DNA of 59,570 nucleotides from an uncultured Pelagibacteraceae bacterium (GTDB lineage Bacteria; Pseudomonadota; Alphaproteobacteria; Pelagibacterales; Pelagibacteraceae), in the NCBI GenBank assembly GCA_902553675.1, contig CACDLV010000002.1:1-59570 (forward strand), read 5' to 3'. Both the position numbers and the translations under genes were made by a program. The notes below the pieces were generated by a model. The model did not search any database, had not been told where the DNA came from, and saw only the letters and a list, made by a program, of their open reading frames with translations. Each line of letters opens with the position of its first letter. The first letter of the stretch is position 1. Positions 19,662 through 30,085 of this stretch are shown here, one piece after another.

Positions 19662-20255
19662 TTATAAATAAAAAGTTATTATGCTTGTTAAAAGAAGCAG
19701 TGACATAGCATAATTAAAGTAATTAATAAATTTCTGATTTGTCGCAAATTTCCTGAAAAATTTACCTAAAAAGGTCCACAGAGTTATACTAGTCACCGAA
19801 ACAATTAAAGCCATAATGATAATTTGAGTCGTATAACTTACAAAAGTTTCTCCTGGATTAATATAAGTAGAAACAAGAATAATCGATGCAATAACCCCTT
19901 TAGGATTTAAAAATTGAAAAATAAAAGTTTCATGAAACTTAATTGGACTTTTATTTTTATTTTCCTGATCAGAAGGTCCTGAAAAAGAAATTTTGTATGC
20001 TAAATAAATTAAAAATAAAGTTCCTAAATATTTTAATACTTCTTGGATTAAAGGATAAAGCTTAAAAATATTTATCAGCCCTAGAGCTAAACAGAATAAC
20101 AAAAAAGGAAACCCTAAAGTTACACCAATTATATGCGGTAGTGTTCTTAGAATGCCAAAATTGAAACCAGAATAGAAAGCAAGAAAATTATTTGGTCCAG
20201 GAGTAAATGCTGCAACAATTCCAAATAAAGTTATAGATAGAATTTCAGGATGCAT
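19662..20255 (-). CDS. LysE/RhtB family amino-acid exporter-like protein
   Basis: TPGPNNFLAFYSG motif, multi-TM, LNPKGVIA. Confidence 0.88.
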   Translation of the reverse strand: MHPEILSITLFGIVAAFTPGPNNFLAFYSGFNFGILRTLPHIIGVTLGFPFLLFCLALGLINIFKLYPLIQEVLKYLGTLFLIYLAYKISFSGPSDQENKNKSPIKFHETFIFQFLNPKGVIASIILVSTYINPGETFVSYTTQIIIMALIVSVTSITLWTFLGKFFRKFATNQKFINYFNYAMSLLLLTSIITFYL

Positions 20256-20257
20256 TA

Positions 20258-20602
20258 CTAAGCGATCGGTAATCCATTTTCTGCTTTTTGAGAAGGATGA
20301 ACAAGTGTTACTTTACCATTGGCATCAATTGCTCCTAAGACTAATACTTGAGAAACTATTCCGGCGATATTTTTTTCAGGAAAATTACAAACAGCAATAA
20401 CTTGTTTTCCTTTTAAATTATCCTCATTATAATAATGAGTAATTTGAGCCGAGGATTGTTTAATGCCAATTTCGCTTCCAAAATCAACTTCAACCACTAA
20501 AGATGGCTTTCTCGCCTTTTCATTTTTTTTTACAGAAATTACGGTACCAATTCTAATATCTACTTTATCAAAATCATTATAGGTAATTTGCTCTTTAATC
20601 AT
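20258..20602 (-). CDS. tRNA-binding domain protein, CsaA-like
   Basis: DKVDIRIGTVISVKKNEKARKPSL...; QVIAVCNFPEKNIAGIVSQVLVLGA. Confidence 0.88.
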   Translation of the reverse strand: MIKEQITYNDFDKVDIRIGTVISVKKNEKARKPSLVVEVDFGSEIGIKQSSAQITHYYNEDNLKGKQVIAVCNFPEKNIAGIVSQVLVLGAIDANGKVTLVHPSQKAENGLPIA

Positions 20603-20626
20603 AATATAATATAGTGTTTTAAGTTT

Positions 20627-21805
20627 ATGAGTATAGATAACAATTTGTATGAAAAATCAATCAAGATTTTAACTGACTTAATCTCATTTAAAACTATCTC
20701 AGGTCAAGATAACAGTAATTTAATTGATTATTGTGAAAAAATTTTAAATAACATAGGAATAGATACTTTCAAAGTTTATGATGATGATAAAAAAAGAGTA
20801 AATCTTTTTGGAACTTTAAAATCAAAAAATCAAAGCGTAAAAAAACCAATTATATTATCTGGACACACTGATGTGGTTCCCGTATCTAAAGGTTGGAGTA
20901 GTGACCCATTTATTGCAACAATTAAAAATGATAAATTATATGGAAGAGGTTCATGTGACATGAAAGGTTTTATTGCATGTACACTTGCTTATGCGCCTAT
21001 CTTCAAAGAAAGTAATTTAGATAGAGACTTACATTTCTGTTACACATTTGATGAAGAGACTGCATGTATTGGAGCTCCTTTATTAATAGAGGAATTGAAA
21101 AAAAGAGATATCAAAAATGGAATTTGTATAATTGGTGAACCAACTAAAATGAAAATTATAGATGCTCACAAAGGTATGAATGAATATACAGTGCATTTTG
21201 GAGGACTTGCAGGACATAGTTCTAAACCACATTTAGGAGTAAATGCAGCTGAATATGCTACCAGGTATGTTGGAAAACTTTTAGAAATTAGAGAAGAATT
21301 GAAAAAAAGAGTTCAAAAAGATAGTATTTTTGATCCTCCACATTCAACTTTATCGGTTGGAGGTATCAAAGGTGGTATTGCTCATAATGTCATTGCAGAT
21401 AAATGTAGTGTTGAATGGGAAACAAGACCAGTTGTTAAAGAAGATGGAGAATTTGTTACAAATGAAATTGATAAATATGCAAATGAAGTTCTCCTGCCAG
21501 AAATGAAAAAAGTATTTCCAGATTCTTATATTAAAAAAGAAGTGATAGGTGAAGTTGTTGGTTTTAACAGATTAGATGAATCTGAAGCATGTGAATTTGT
21601 TTCAAATATAACTGGTGATAACTCTAGAGAAGTGGTTTCTTTTGGAACAGAAGCTGGTTTATTTCAAGAATTAGGAATCAGTACAGTTGTTTGTGGACCT
21701 GGATCCATAGAACAAGCTCACAAAATTGACGAGTTCATAGAATTAAATGAAATAAAAAAATGCCTTAAGTTTTTAGAAGGTGTAAAAGATAAATCAGTAA
21801 ATTAA
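20627..21805 (+). CDS. argE: Acetylornithine deacetylase-like M20 peptidase
   Basis: LSGHTDVVPVSKGWSSDPF, YGRGSCDMKGFIA, FDEETACIGA, FGTEAGLFQELG. Confidence 0.88.
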   Translation: MSIDNNLYEKSIKILTDLISFKTISGQDNSNLIDYCEKILNNIGIDTFKVYDDDKKRVNLFGTLKSKNQSVKKPIILSGHTDVVPVSKGWSSDPFIATIKNDKLYGRGSCDMKGFIACTLAYAPIFKESNLDRDLHFCYTFDEETACIGAPLLIEELKKRDIKNGICIIGEPTKMKIIDAHKGMNEYTVHFGGLAGHSSKPHLGVNAAEYATRYVGKLLEIREELKKRVQKDSIFDPPHSTLSVGGIKGGIAHNVIADKCSVEWETRPVVKEDGEFVTNEIDKYANEVLLPEMKKVFPDSYIKKEVIGEVVGFNRLDESEACEFVSNITGDNSREVVSFGTEAGLFQELGISTVVCGPGSIEQAHKIDEFIELNEIKKCLKFLEGVKDKSVN

Positions 21806-23235
21806 CTCCAGCCACCTACGGCTTTTACTTCTAAAAACTCTTCTAAACCATGTTCTCCTGCTTCTCGACCTATCCCAGAATGTTTAAAACCACCGAAAGG
21901 TGCATCAACAGCAATACCAGCTCCATTAACATCTACCATTCCAGATCTTAATTTTCTTGCAACTCTTTGTACTTTTTCAGTGTCTTGGGTTTGGATATAG
22001 TTTGTTAATCCATAAGTAGTGTCATTTGCAATTTTTATTGCTTCTTCTTCTGTTTCAAATGGAATAACAGATAAAACGGGTCCAAAAATTTCTGTTCTTG
22101 CAACATCCATATTATTATTTACATCTGCAAAAACAGTTGGTTTAACAAAGTAACCTTTGTCTAATCCATCAGGTTTACCGGTTCCTCCAGCAACTAATTT
22201 TGCACCTTCATCTATTCCTTTTTGGATTAAAGTTTGTATTTTGTTGTATTGAGTTTCTGAGATAACTGGACCTATATGTTCTCCTTCTTTTTTAGGATCA
22301 CCAACTTCAAAGTTTTCAGTATATTTTTTTAATCTCTCAATAGCTTCATCATACATTGATTTTTCAACTAGCATTCTTGTTGGTGCATTACAAGATTGTC
22401 CAGAATTTCTAAAACATCTCAAAGCACCTCTTTCAATAGCTTCTGCATCGGCATCTTTAAAAATAATATTTGCTCCCTTGCCACCTAATTCTAAGCTTAC
22501 TCTTTTAAATTCTTTAGCAGCATTTTGTGAAATCAAAACTCCTGCTCTTGTTGATCCTGTAAAAGAAATCATATTAATGTGTGGATGACTTGTTAGAGCA
22601 TCTCCCGTTGTTGCTCCATCACCATTAACTAAATTAAACACACCTTTTGGAAATTTTACTTCATCAATAATTTCAGCAAGTATCATTGACGAAAGTGGTG
22701 CTAATTCTGATGGTTTTAAAACCATTGTGCAACCAGCGGCTATTGCTGGCATTACTTTTAAACAAACTTGGTTCATCGGCCAATTCCATGGTGTTATTAA
22801 TGCACAAACACCTTTTGGTTCATAAATTAATCTTTGGTTAGGAGCGTGATCTCCTAAAGGTTTTTCAAATTCAAAATTTTTTAAATATCTGATGAATGAT
22901 TTGATATGACTTGCTCCTGTACCTGCTTGTAATTTTGTTGCAAAATCTTTTGGAGCACCCATTTCAAGAGTTATAGCTTCTGCAATATCTGCCCATCTTT
23001 TCTTGTAATTTTCATAAAGTTTTTCTAATAATTCAATTCTTTCTTCTTTAGAAGAGAAGGCCCAGGACTCATAAGCATCTTTAGCTGCATTAACAGCAAT
23101 ATCAATGTCAGCTTTGTTCCCCAAAGTAATTACTGCACAATTTTCTTCTGTCGCAGGATCAATTACTTTAATTTCCTCAGAGCTATCTGGCTTAACCCAA
23201 GCTCCATTAATGTAAAAATTTTTTTTGTCTAACAT
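21802..23235 (-). CDS. NAD(P)-dependent aldehyde dehydrogenase
   Basis: ITPWNWPMNQVCLKVMPAIAAGCTMVLKPSE, LELGGKGANI, NSGQSCNAPTRM. Confidence 0.93.
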   Translation of the reverse strand: MLDKKNFYINGAWVKPDSSEEIKVIDPATEENCAVITLGNKADIDIAVNAAKDAYESWAFSSKEERIELLEKLYENYKKRWADIAEAITLEMGAPKDFATKLQAGTGASHIKSFIRYLKNFEFEKPLGDHAPNQRLIYEPKGVCALITPWNWPMNQVCLKVMPAIAAGCTMVLKPSELAPLSSMILAEIIDEVKFPKGVFNLVNGDGATTGDALTSHPHINMISFTGSTRAGVLISQNAAKEFKRVSLELGGKGANIIFKDADAEAIERGALRCFRNSGQSCNAPTRMLVEKSMYDEAIERLKKYTENFEVGDPKKEGEHIGPVISETQYNKIQTLIQKGIDEGAKLVAGGTGKPDGLDKGYFVKPTVFADVNNNMDVARTEIFGPVLSVIPFETEEEAIKIANDTTYGLTNYIQTQDTEKVQRVARKLRSGMVDVNGAGIAVDAPFGGFKHSGIGREAGEHGLEEFLEVKAVGGWS

Positions 23236-23255
23236 TTTATGACGTTATCCTTTCT

Positions 23256-24215
23256 TTATGTTTTTGCAAATAAATTAGTTAATTCATAAACAATAGTTGC
23301 TGCTGCTAAAGAAGTTACTTCTGCATGATCATATGCTGGAGAAACTTCAACAACGTCAGCTGAAACTAAATTTGATCCAGACAAACCTCTTAAAACATTT
23401 ACCATTTCTCTTGTAGTCATCCCTGCAATTTCTGGCGTACCAGTGCCTGGAGCAAATGCAGGATCTAAAACATCAATATCAATTGATAAGTATAGAGGAT
23501 TGTCTCCCACTCTTTTTTTAATTCTTTCTGCTATTTTATCAGTTCCTTCTGTTTGAAACTCATCACAATGAATTATTTTAAATCCAAAGCTTTCATCATT
23601 TTTAATATCATCTCTACTGTAAAGTGGGCCTCTAATTCCAACATGCATAGAAGCATCATCTAAAAATAATCCTTCTTCTCTAGCTCTTCTAAATGGAGTT
23701 CCATGTGTATAGGGTGCACCAAAATATGTATCCCAGGTATCTAAGTGAGCATCAAAATGAACTAAAGATACAGGGCCCTTATTTTTTTTATTGATTGCTC
23801 TTAATAAAGGTACTGCAATAGTATGGTCTCCGCCTAAACTTATAATTCCTCCAACCTTATTTAATAAATCTATGGCACCTACTTCTATTTGTTTAATTGC
23901 TTCATCAATGCTAAACGGATTACAAGCAATATCACCAGCATCAGCAACTTGTTGAATTTTAAAAGGCTCAACATCATAATTAGGGTGATAATTAGTTCTT
24001 AAATGCCTAGATGCTTGTCTTATGCTTTGCGGTCCAAATCTTGCTCCAGGTCGATAACTTGTACCAGCATCAAAAGGAATTCCAACAATCGCAACATCAC
24101 AACTTTCCACATCTCTTAATTCAGGAAGTCTTGCAAAAGTACTTGGGCCAGCAAATCTTGGAACTTTAGTTCCGCTAACTGGTTGAATTGGATTCTTGTT
24201 TCTTTCTTTTTTCAT
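23256..24215 (-). CDS. speB: Agmatinase / ureohydrolase
   Basis: SLGGDHTIAVPLLRA, HFDAHLDTWD, SIDIDVLDPAFAPGTGTPE. Confidence 0.9.
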   Translation of the reverse strand: MKKERNKNPIQPVSGTKVPRFAGPSTFARLPELRDVESCDVAIVGIPFDAGTSYRPGARFGPQSIRQASRHLRTNYHPNYDVEPFKIQQVADAGDIACNPFSIDEAIKQIEVGAIDLLNKVGGIISLGGDHTIAVPLLRAINKKNKGPVSLVHFDAHLDTWDTYFGAPYTHGTPFRRAREEGLFLDDASMHVGIRGPLYSRDDIKNDESFGFKIIHCDEFQTEGTDKIAERIKKRVGDNPLYLSIDIDVLDPAFAPGTGTPEIAGMTTREMVNVLRGLSGSNLVSADVVEVSPAYDHAEVTSLAAATIVYELTNLFAKT

Positions 24216-24268
24216 TTTTTAATAATCTAAGATAATATTATCTTATCTAATTCGTCTATAATAATTTA

Positions 24269-24997
24269 ATGAAAATTTTATTTTTATTTATTCTTATTTT
24301 TCAAATTTCGCATGTAAATGCTGATGAAATTTATAATTTGATAAAAATTCCCAACTTAGAAATTTATAAATTAAAAAACGATAATAATATTCGTTATTTA
24401 AGTGCTAAGGGTAATTTTAAAATTGGTTTAAATAAAAACATTACTTGTGACAAAGTTAATATAAATAATTTAAATACAAAATTTCCTTTAATTGAAAAAA
24501 ATCTTAATCGATATAATTCTAATTTTCTTAATAAGATAAAATTAAAATATATAGTGTTTTGTGAAAATTTATTCATCTCTGAAATTAATACTGGGGGAAT
24601 ACCTGATAATAAAAACAGAACCTTAATTTTAGATATTAATTTTAATAAAAAATATTTTGAAAGAATGATACACCATGAAATTTTTCATATGATTCAAAAT
24701 ACTCACATTGAATATTTTGATGAAGATAAATTTTCTTCTTTTAATTTAAAGTCGTTTAATTATGCTAAATGTTCGACCTGTTCTAATAGATTGAATTTAG
24801 ATCTATATGAAAAAACTGATGGTTTTTTGACAGAATATTCTAAATCTATTCCATCTGAAGACATGGCAGAAATTTTTTCATTTTTAATGACTGATAAAGA
24901 AACAATTGAAGATAAAATTAATAATGACAAAATCCTGAATAAAAAAGTGAATTTTATAAAATTAAACTTAGCTAAAATAGATAAAAATATTTTATGA
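24269..24997 (+). CDS. Putative secreted zinc metallopeptidase-like protein
   Basis: Signal-peptide-like N-terminus MKILFLFILIFQISHVNA; HHEIFHMIQ (HExxH); downstream SEDMAEIFSFLM. Confidence 0.5.
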   Translation: MKILFLFILIFQISHVNADEIYNLIKIPNLEIYKLKNDNNIRYLSAKGNFKIGLNKNITCDKVNINNLNTKFPLIEKNLNRYNSNFLNKIKLKYIVFCENLFISEINTGGIPDNKNRTLILDINFNKKYFERMIHHEIFHMIQNTHIEYFDEDKFSSFNLKSFNYAKCSTCSNRLNLDLYEKTDGFLTEYSKSIPSEDMAEIFSFLMTDKETIEDKINNDKILNKKVNFIKLNLAKIDKNIL

Positions 24998-25644
24998 TCA
25001 AAACTATTAAAGCCTCAAAATCAGAAAAAATTTTATTTATATTTTTAATTGTTCTTTCTATTTTTGCTTTTACATTTTTTTTTTTATTAAAAAATAAATG
25101 CCTATTTGTTGAAAAAAACAATTTAAGTAAACTTAATTTTAATGAACCAAATAATATTGTAGTGATGAATGTTGAGTGTGGAAATGTAATAATTGAACTT
25201 TATCCAGATATTTCTCCCAAGGCGGTAGAAAGATTTAAAATTTTAATAGAAAAAAAAATGTATGATGGTTCTGCTTTTTATAAAGTTTCAGAAAATACTT
25301 TTGTACAAGCTGGAGATATTGAGTATGGAAATATAAGTAATTTAAATTATTCTAAAATTGGTAGTGGCAAGTCTGGATTTGGTTTGTTAAAGTCTGAATT
25401 AAGCAATGATTTTAAATTTACTGAGGGAAGCGTAGGTTTTGCTAGAACAGTAAAATTTGATACAGAAGATAGTGAATTTTTTATCACATTGAAAGAAATT
25501 CCAATTTATCAAGGCGAGTATACTCCAATTGGTAAAGTAGTTTACGGTTTAGACATTTTAACTAAAATTAAAACAGGTAATAAAGGAATTTATGTTTTAA
25601 GACCTGATTATATTAAAACATTTAGATTGTTGAATTCTAATTAA
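24994..25644 (+). CDS. Cyclophilin-type peptidyl-prolyl cis-trans isomerase, membrane anchored
   Basis: N-terminal TM; NVECGNVIIELYPDISPKAVERFKILIEKKMYDGSAFYKV; EGSVGFAR; SEFFITL. Confidence 0.85.
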   Translation: MIKTIKASKSEKILFIFLIVLSIFAFTFFFLLKNKCLFVEKNNLSKLNFNEPNNIVVMNVECGNVIIELYPDISPKAVERFKILIEKKMYDGSAFYKVSENTFVQAGDIEYGNISNLNYSKIGSGKSGFGLLKSELSNDFKFTEGSVGFARTVKFDTEDSEFFITLKEIPIYQGEYTPIGKVVYGLDILTKIKTGNKGIYVLRPDYIKTFRLLNSN

Positions 25645-27859
25645 CTAAAGGTCTGCCAGTTAACAAAGTATGCTTAATTCTATCTTGAGTTTGTTTAGTT
25701 TCTATTAGTCTCATAAAAGAGTCTAATTCTAATTTGTATAGATCATCTTCAGATAATGTTTTTTCAATTGTTGTATCTCCCCCACTTAAAACATTTGCAA
25801 GCTCTGAACCGACATACATACCATGATCTAAAATTACCTTTTCGTTGTATAATTTCTCTAGAACTTTAATCATTTTATCTTTCAATGGCTTTCCAGAAAG
25901 CTTGAACTTACACTCTTCTGGAGGAACAAAATTGTTATTTTGATTAATTAAATTTTTTGCTTCCTCAAAAAGACTGTTTCTGTTCATTATTTTTCTATCT
26001 TCTGGTCTTAAATACTTTAATGGCTCAGCCTCGATTGGAGATGTAGCTGTTTTAGCATAGCCAATAATATCAAAAACTTTTAGTGGGCCATAATCTGGAT
26101 CTGATTTTGCTTCCTCTGTTTGTGACCATCTCCATAACATTTCTTTACATCCTCCTCCTGCTGGAACTAATCCAACAATAGTTTCAACTAATCCAATAAC
26201 TAAATTTGTGTGTGAAGCAACAAAATTACTTTGAACTAAAACCTCAAAGCCTCCTCCAAGCGTAAGTCCAGAAGGAGCTGATACAACTGGGTACTTAGAG
26301 TATTTTAAGGTTTTGCAAGTATCTTGAAAATATTTAATGAATTTTTCAATTGATTTAAAATCATCTTTGTCAGCAAAGTTCATTGTATAACTTAAATTAA
26401 CACCCGCTGAAAATTGCATGCTTTCATTTATTATAATTAAAGGTTTATCAGTTGCGTTTTTCAATGCATCCATTGAGTCATAATCTAATGCACAAGCTTT
26501 TGTTGTAAACTCAACAATATTAAAATCCTTAAATCGATGAATTTCAGCAGAATTATTTTTATCAAGTTTAATTGCTGATGGTCTTATTTTACCTAAAGTT
26601 TGAATATCTGTATAAAGTTGTCTTTCTCCATAAAAGTTTTCATCTTTTGTTTTTGATAAATTTTCTAAAAATTTATTATTTTCAAAGCCATCAATTCTTT
26701 CAAAAAAATTCTTAACACCTATTGATCTCAACATTTCAAATGGACCCATTGCCCAATTAAAACCTAGTCTCATAGCTTCATCAATATCGTTAAACTTATT
26801 AGTAATTCCTGGAACAAGTGAAGATGCATATTTAATTATTTTTGAAGTTACAATCCAAGCATATTCGCCAAACTTGTCTTTTCGATTAATTAAATTATTG
26901 ATATCAACAGTCTCGATTCCTAAATCTATCTTTTTTGTTGCCGAATACTCTCCTGTTTCTAAATTAATAGCCTCTAAAATTTTTTGATCTCCACTTTTAT
27001 TCATTCTATAAAAGCCACCTTTTCCTTTACGCCCTGTGTATCCTTTTTCAATTAATTTTTTGACTAATGGAATTTCTTTTGCAACAATTTGGAATTCATC
27101 TTTATCTGAAAGTTCCTTAATAAAGCTTTTTAACACATCGGCCATTAAATCAATTCCAATTAGATCATATAATCCAAACACTCCTGTTTTGGGTATTCCC
27201 ATTGGTCTACCAAAAACTGCATCTGCTTCTTCTATTGAAAGTTTCATTTTGAATGCTTCTGTCATCGCAACCTGCATAGCATAAACGCCGATTCTATTAC
27301 CTAAAAAACCTGGAGTATCATTACAGATAATAGCTCCCTTCCCAAGTTCTACTTCGCAAAATTTCTTTAAAGAATTAATTTTATTCAAATCATTATTTTC
27401 ATTTTTTACAATTTCTAACAATCCCATATATCTAACTGGATTAAAAAAGTGAGTGATACAAAAATCTTTTTTTTCTTTGTCAGTTAGTTTCTCTGATAAA
27501 ACTTTAATCGGAATTGATGATGTGTTTGATGAAACAATTGCACCTTTTTTTCTGTTCTTAAATATCTTCTCATAAATATTATGTTTAATATCAATTCTTT
27601 CTACTACTGCCTCTACAACCCAATCTGCATCTTTTACAACATCAAAATTTTCTTCAATATTTCCAACATTAATATTGTTAATTTTACTTTTATCTATTAG
27701 CAAAGGAGGTCTAGATTTATGAATTCTTTCTCTCGCTTTTTCACTGATTTGAGTAGTCAAATCTAAAAGAGTAACTGGTACATCTGCATTACATAAATGA
27801 GCAGCAATCCCACTACCCATTGTACCAGAACCTATAACTACAACTTTTTTAATTTCCAT
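25637..27859 (-). CDS. 3-hydroxyacyl-CoA dehydrogenase / enoyl-CoA hydratase fusion (FadB/FadN-like)
   Basis: N-terminal VVVIGSGTMGSGIAAHL, THFFNPVRYMGLLEIV, NDTPGFLGNRIG; C-terminal crotonase region APSGLTLGGGFEVLVQSNFV...GLVPAGGG. Confidence 0.88.
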   Translation of the reverse strand: MEIKKVVVIGSGTMGSGIAAHLCNADVPVTLLDLTTQISEKARERIHKSRPPLLIDKSKINNINVGNIEENFDVVKDADWVVEAVVERIDIKHNIYEKIFKNRKKGAIVSSNTSSIPIKVLSEKLTDKEKKDFCITHFFNPVRYMGLLEIVKNENNDLNKINSLKKFCEVELGKGAIICNDTPGFLGNRIGVYAMQVAMTEAFKMKLSIEEADAVFGRPMGIPKTGVFGLYDLIGIDLMADVLKSFIKELSDKDEFQIVAKEIPLVKKLIEKGYTGRKGKGGFYRMNKSGDQKILEAINLETGEYSATKKIDLGIETVDINNLINRKDKFGEYAWIVTSKIIKYASSLVPGITNKFNDIDEAMRLGFNWAMGPFEMLRSIGVKNFFERIDGFENNKFLENLSKTKDENFYGERQLYTDIQTLGKIRPSAIKLDKNNSAEIHRFKDFNIVEFTTKACALDYDSMDALKNATDKPLIIINESMQFSAGVNLSYTMNFADKDDFKSIEKFIKYFQDTCKTLKYSKYPVVSAPSGLTLGGGFEVLVQSNFVASHTNLVIGLVETIVGLVPAGGGCKEMLWRWSQTEEAKSDPDYGPLKVFDIIGYAKTATSPIEAEPLKYLRPEDRKIMNRNSLFEEAKNLINQNNNFVPPEECKFKLSGKPLKDKMIKVLEKLYNEKVILDHGMYVGSELANVLSGGDTTIEKTLSEDDLYKLELDSFMRLIETKQTQDRIKHTLLTGRPLVN

Positions 27860-27895
27860 AACAGTTTCTATATATGAAAAAATTATTTGGGTAAA

Positions 27896-28750
27896 TTATC
27901 TATTTATTCCTCTTAATCTCTCAGATCTTCTTCTTAATAATTCAGCTGATACTAATATTAAGGTTGATAAGAGAATTAAACAAGTAGCAACTGCAAGAAT
28001 TGTAGGGCTTAATTGTTCTCTTAAGCCTGTCCACATTTGTATTGGAATAGTTGTATTTTCTAATCCTGCTAAGAATAACACCACAACAACTTCGTCAAAG
28101 GATGTTACAAAAGCAAATAATCCCCCAGAAATTACTCCTGGTAATATTAGAGGAAGCGTTATTTTCATAAATGTATTTACTGGGTTGCTACCCAAACTTG
28201 CGGCAGCTCTTGTTACGCTATGATCAAAACCTGAAAGTGTAGCTGTAACAGTAATAACAACAAATGGTGTTCCTAAAATTATATGTGCCAACACTATTCC
28301 AGTGTGAGTAGCTGCTAAACCAGCTTTTGCCATAAAAAAGAAGATTGCAACACCTGATATAATTAGTGGAACAATCATTGGAGATATTAAAGTTGCCATA
28401 ATCAAACCTTTGTAAGGCATATGTCTACTACTTAATCCTAAAGCAGCTAAAGTCCCTAAAATAATTGATCCAATTGTTGCAAAGATTGCAATTATAAAAC
28501 TATTTTTTGCAGCTAATCCCCAAGGGTTTTTAGTTCCATAAACCATATCTTTATACCATCTTAAAGAAAATGCGTCTGGATCTAAATTTTTCATACCTTC
28601 TGAAAAAACCAAAAATTCTTCTGCATTAAATGATAATGGAAAAATCACAAACAAAGGAGCAATCAAAAAGAAAAATACAAATGTGCAAATAGCAATATAG
28701 ATGTAATGCCAAATTCTATATCTTGTTTCTGTATAACTTGGTAATGCCAT
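27896..28750 (-). CDS. ABC transporter permease (PotC-like)
   Basis: MULTI-TM; EAA loop RAAASLGSNPVNTFMKITLPLILPG. Confidence 0.9.
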   Translation of the reverse strand: MALPSYTETRYRIWHYIYIAICTFVFFFLIAPLFVIFPLSFNAEEFLVFSEGMKNLDPDAFSLRWYKDMVYGTKNPWGLAAKNSFIIAIFATIGSIILGTLAALGLSSRHMPYKGLIMATLISPMIVPLIISGVAIFFFMAKAGLAATHTGIVLAHIILGTPFVVITVTATLSGFDHSVTRAAASLGSNPVNTFMKITLPLILPGVISGGLFAFVTSFDEVVVVLFLAGLENTTIPIQMWTGLREQLSPTILAVATCLILLSTLILVSAELLRRRSERLRGINR

Positions 28751-28751
28751 A

Positions 28752-30017
28752 TTATCCTAACTTAATATTATCAACTCCAACTAATTTATTATAAATCCAA
28801 TAAATAACTAAAACTCCCGTTAACAACATTAATCCCATTGCTGATGCAAAACTCCAGTCAAGAGTTGTCTTCATATGAAATGCAATCTGATTACTTATTA
28901 ATGTTCCTGACGCACCTCCAACTAAGGCTGGTGTTATGTAATATCCGATTGCTAAAATGAAAACTAATAAACATCCAGCACCAATACCTGGTATTGTTAA
29001 AGGGAAGTAAACTTTCCAAAAAGCTACAAAAGGTGTTCCACCTAAAGATTTACCAGCTCTCATTAAGCTTGGTGATATAGTTTTCATGACGCTATAAAGT
29101 GGCAAAACCATAAATGGCAATAAAATCTGTGTCATTGCAACATAAGTCCCGACTTTATTATACATCATCTCTGGTCTATTATCGTCGGCAACTAAACCTA
29201 TCATTACAAAGAAGTCGTTTACTATTCCTTGCTGTTGCAACAGAATCATCCAACTAGCCGTCCTAACAAGTAAAGAAGTCCAGAAAGGAAGTAACACACA
29301 GATCATCAATAAGTTGCTGTATTTCATTGGGAGTGTTGCCAATAAGTGTGCTATTGGATATCCCATAAAGAAACAAAAAAGTGTAACAAAAAAGGCGATT
29401 TCTAGAGTTCTTAGCCAAAGAATTCTATGTATTCTTCTATCTTCATCTACTTGGGCTATACTTCCATCTGCAGCAAAATACATGTCCATTCCTTTTAAAT
29501 ATTTTGAGGCTGTATAAGGTGGAGCTGTTCTTTTAATTGCTTGCCAATATTCTACGTCTCTCCATCTTTTGTGAAGTTTATTGATTTGCTCTTTTAAACT
29601 CGCACTTTCATCAATTTTTTTTCTTTTTATTTGTCTAAAAAGTTTTTTTGTAATTGTATTAAAACCATTTTTTTCTTTATTTAATCTTTGTCCTAATTTT
29701 CCATGCTGTTGATTTTCAGCAAGTAGTTTGTAATCTTCGTAAAATCCACGATAAACTTCCTCTGGAGGTAATTCGTCTAAATTTTCCCATTTCTCCATCG
29801 CTTTAAATGTTTTAGGGAGCATGTTTGTGACCATTCTGTCATCAACACTTCTCATAAACATATCTCCAATTGGAAAGATATAAGTTATTACAAGAAATAA
29901 TAATAATGGCGCAACAAGAAGAAATGCTTTTATTTTATTCTTCTTTTCTGCTTTTTTTAAACTGACTTCTAAAGGTATTCCGTCAGTTGTTAAAATTTGT
30001 TTTGATTCAGAGCTCAT
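28752..30017 (-). CDS. ABC transporter permease (PotB-like) with long insertion after TM1
   Basis: EAA loop RAGKSLGGTPFVAFWKVYFPLTIPG; 421 aa with a charged extramembrane segment between TM1 and TM2. Confidence 0.88.
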   Translation of the reverse strand: MSSESKQILTTDGIPLEVSLKKAEKKNKIKAFLLVAPLLLFLVITYIFPIGDMFMRSVDDRMVTNMLPKTFKAMEKWENLDELPPEEVYRGFYEDYKLLAENQQHGKLGQRLNKEKNGFNTITKKLFRQIKRKKIDESASLKEQINKLHKRWRDVEYWQAIKRTAPPYTASKYLKGMDMYFAADGSIAQVDEDRRIHRILWLRTLEIAFFVTLFCFFMGYPIAHLLATLPMKYSNLLMICVLLPFWTSLLVRTASWMILLQQQGIVNDFFVMIGLVADDNRPEMMYNKVGTYVAMTQILLPFMVLPLYSVMKTISPSLMRAGKSLGGTPFVAFWKVYFPLTIPGIGAGCLLVFILAIGYYITPALVGGASGTLISNQIAFHMKTTLDWSFASAMGLMLLTGVLVIYWIYNKLVGVDNIKLG

Positions 30018-30024
30018 AAAAAAA

Positions 30025-30050
30025 TAGGGCGGTTAAATTTAACCGCCCTA
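30025..30050 (-). terminator. Perfect palindromic hairpin with U-tract (minus strand) between SBP and permease genes
   Basis: tagggcggttaaa/tttaaccgcccta followed on the minus strand by TTTTTT. Confidence 0.8.
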
Positions 30051-30085
30051 AATATATTATATAAATTCAGTGATTAAAACTGAAA

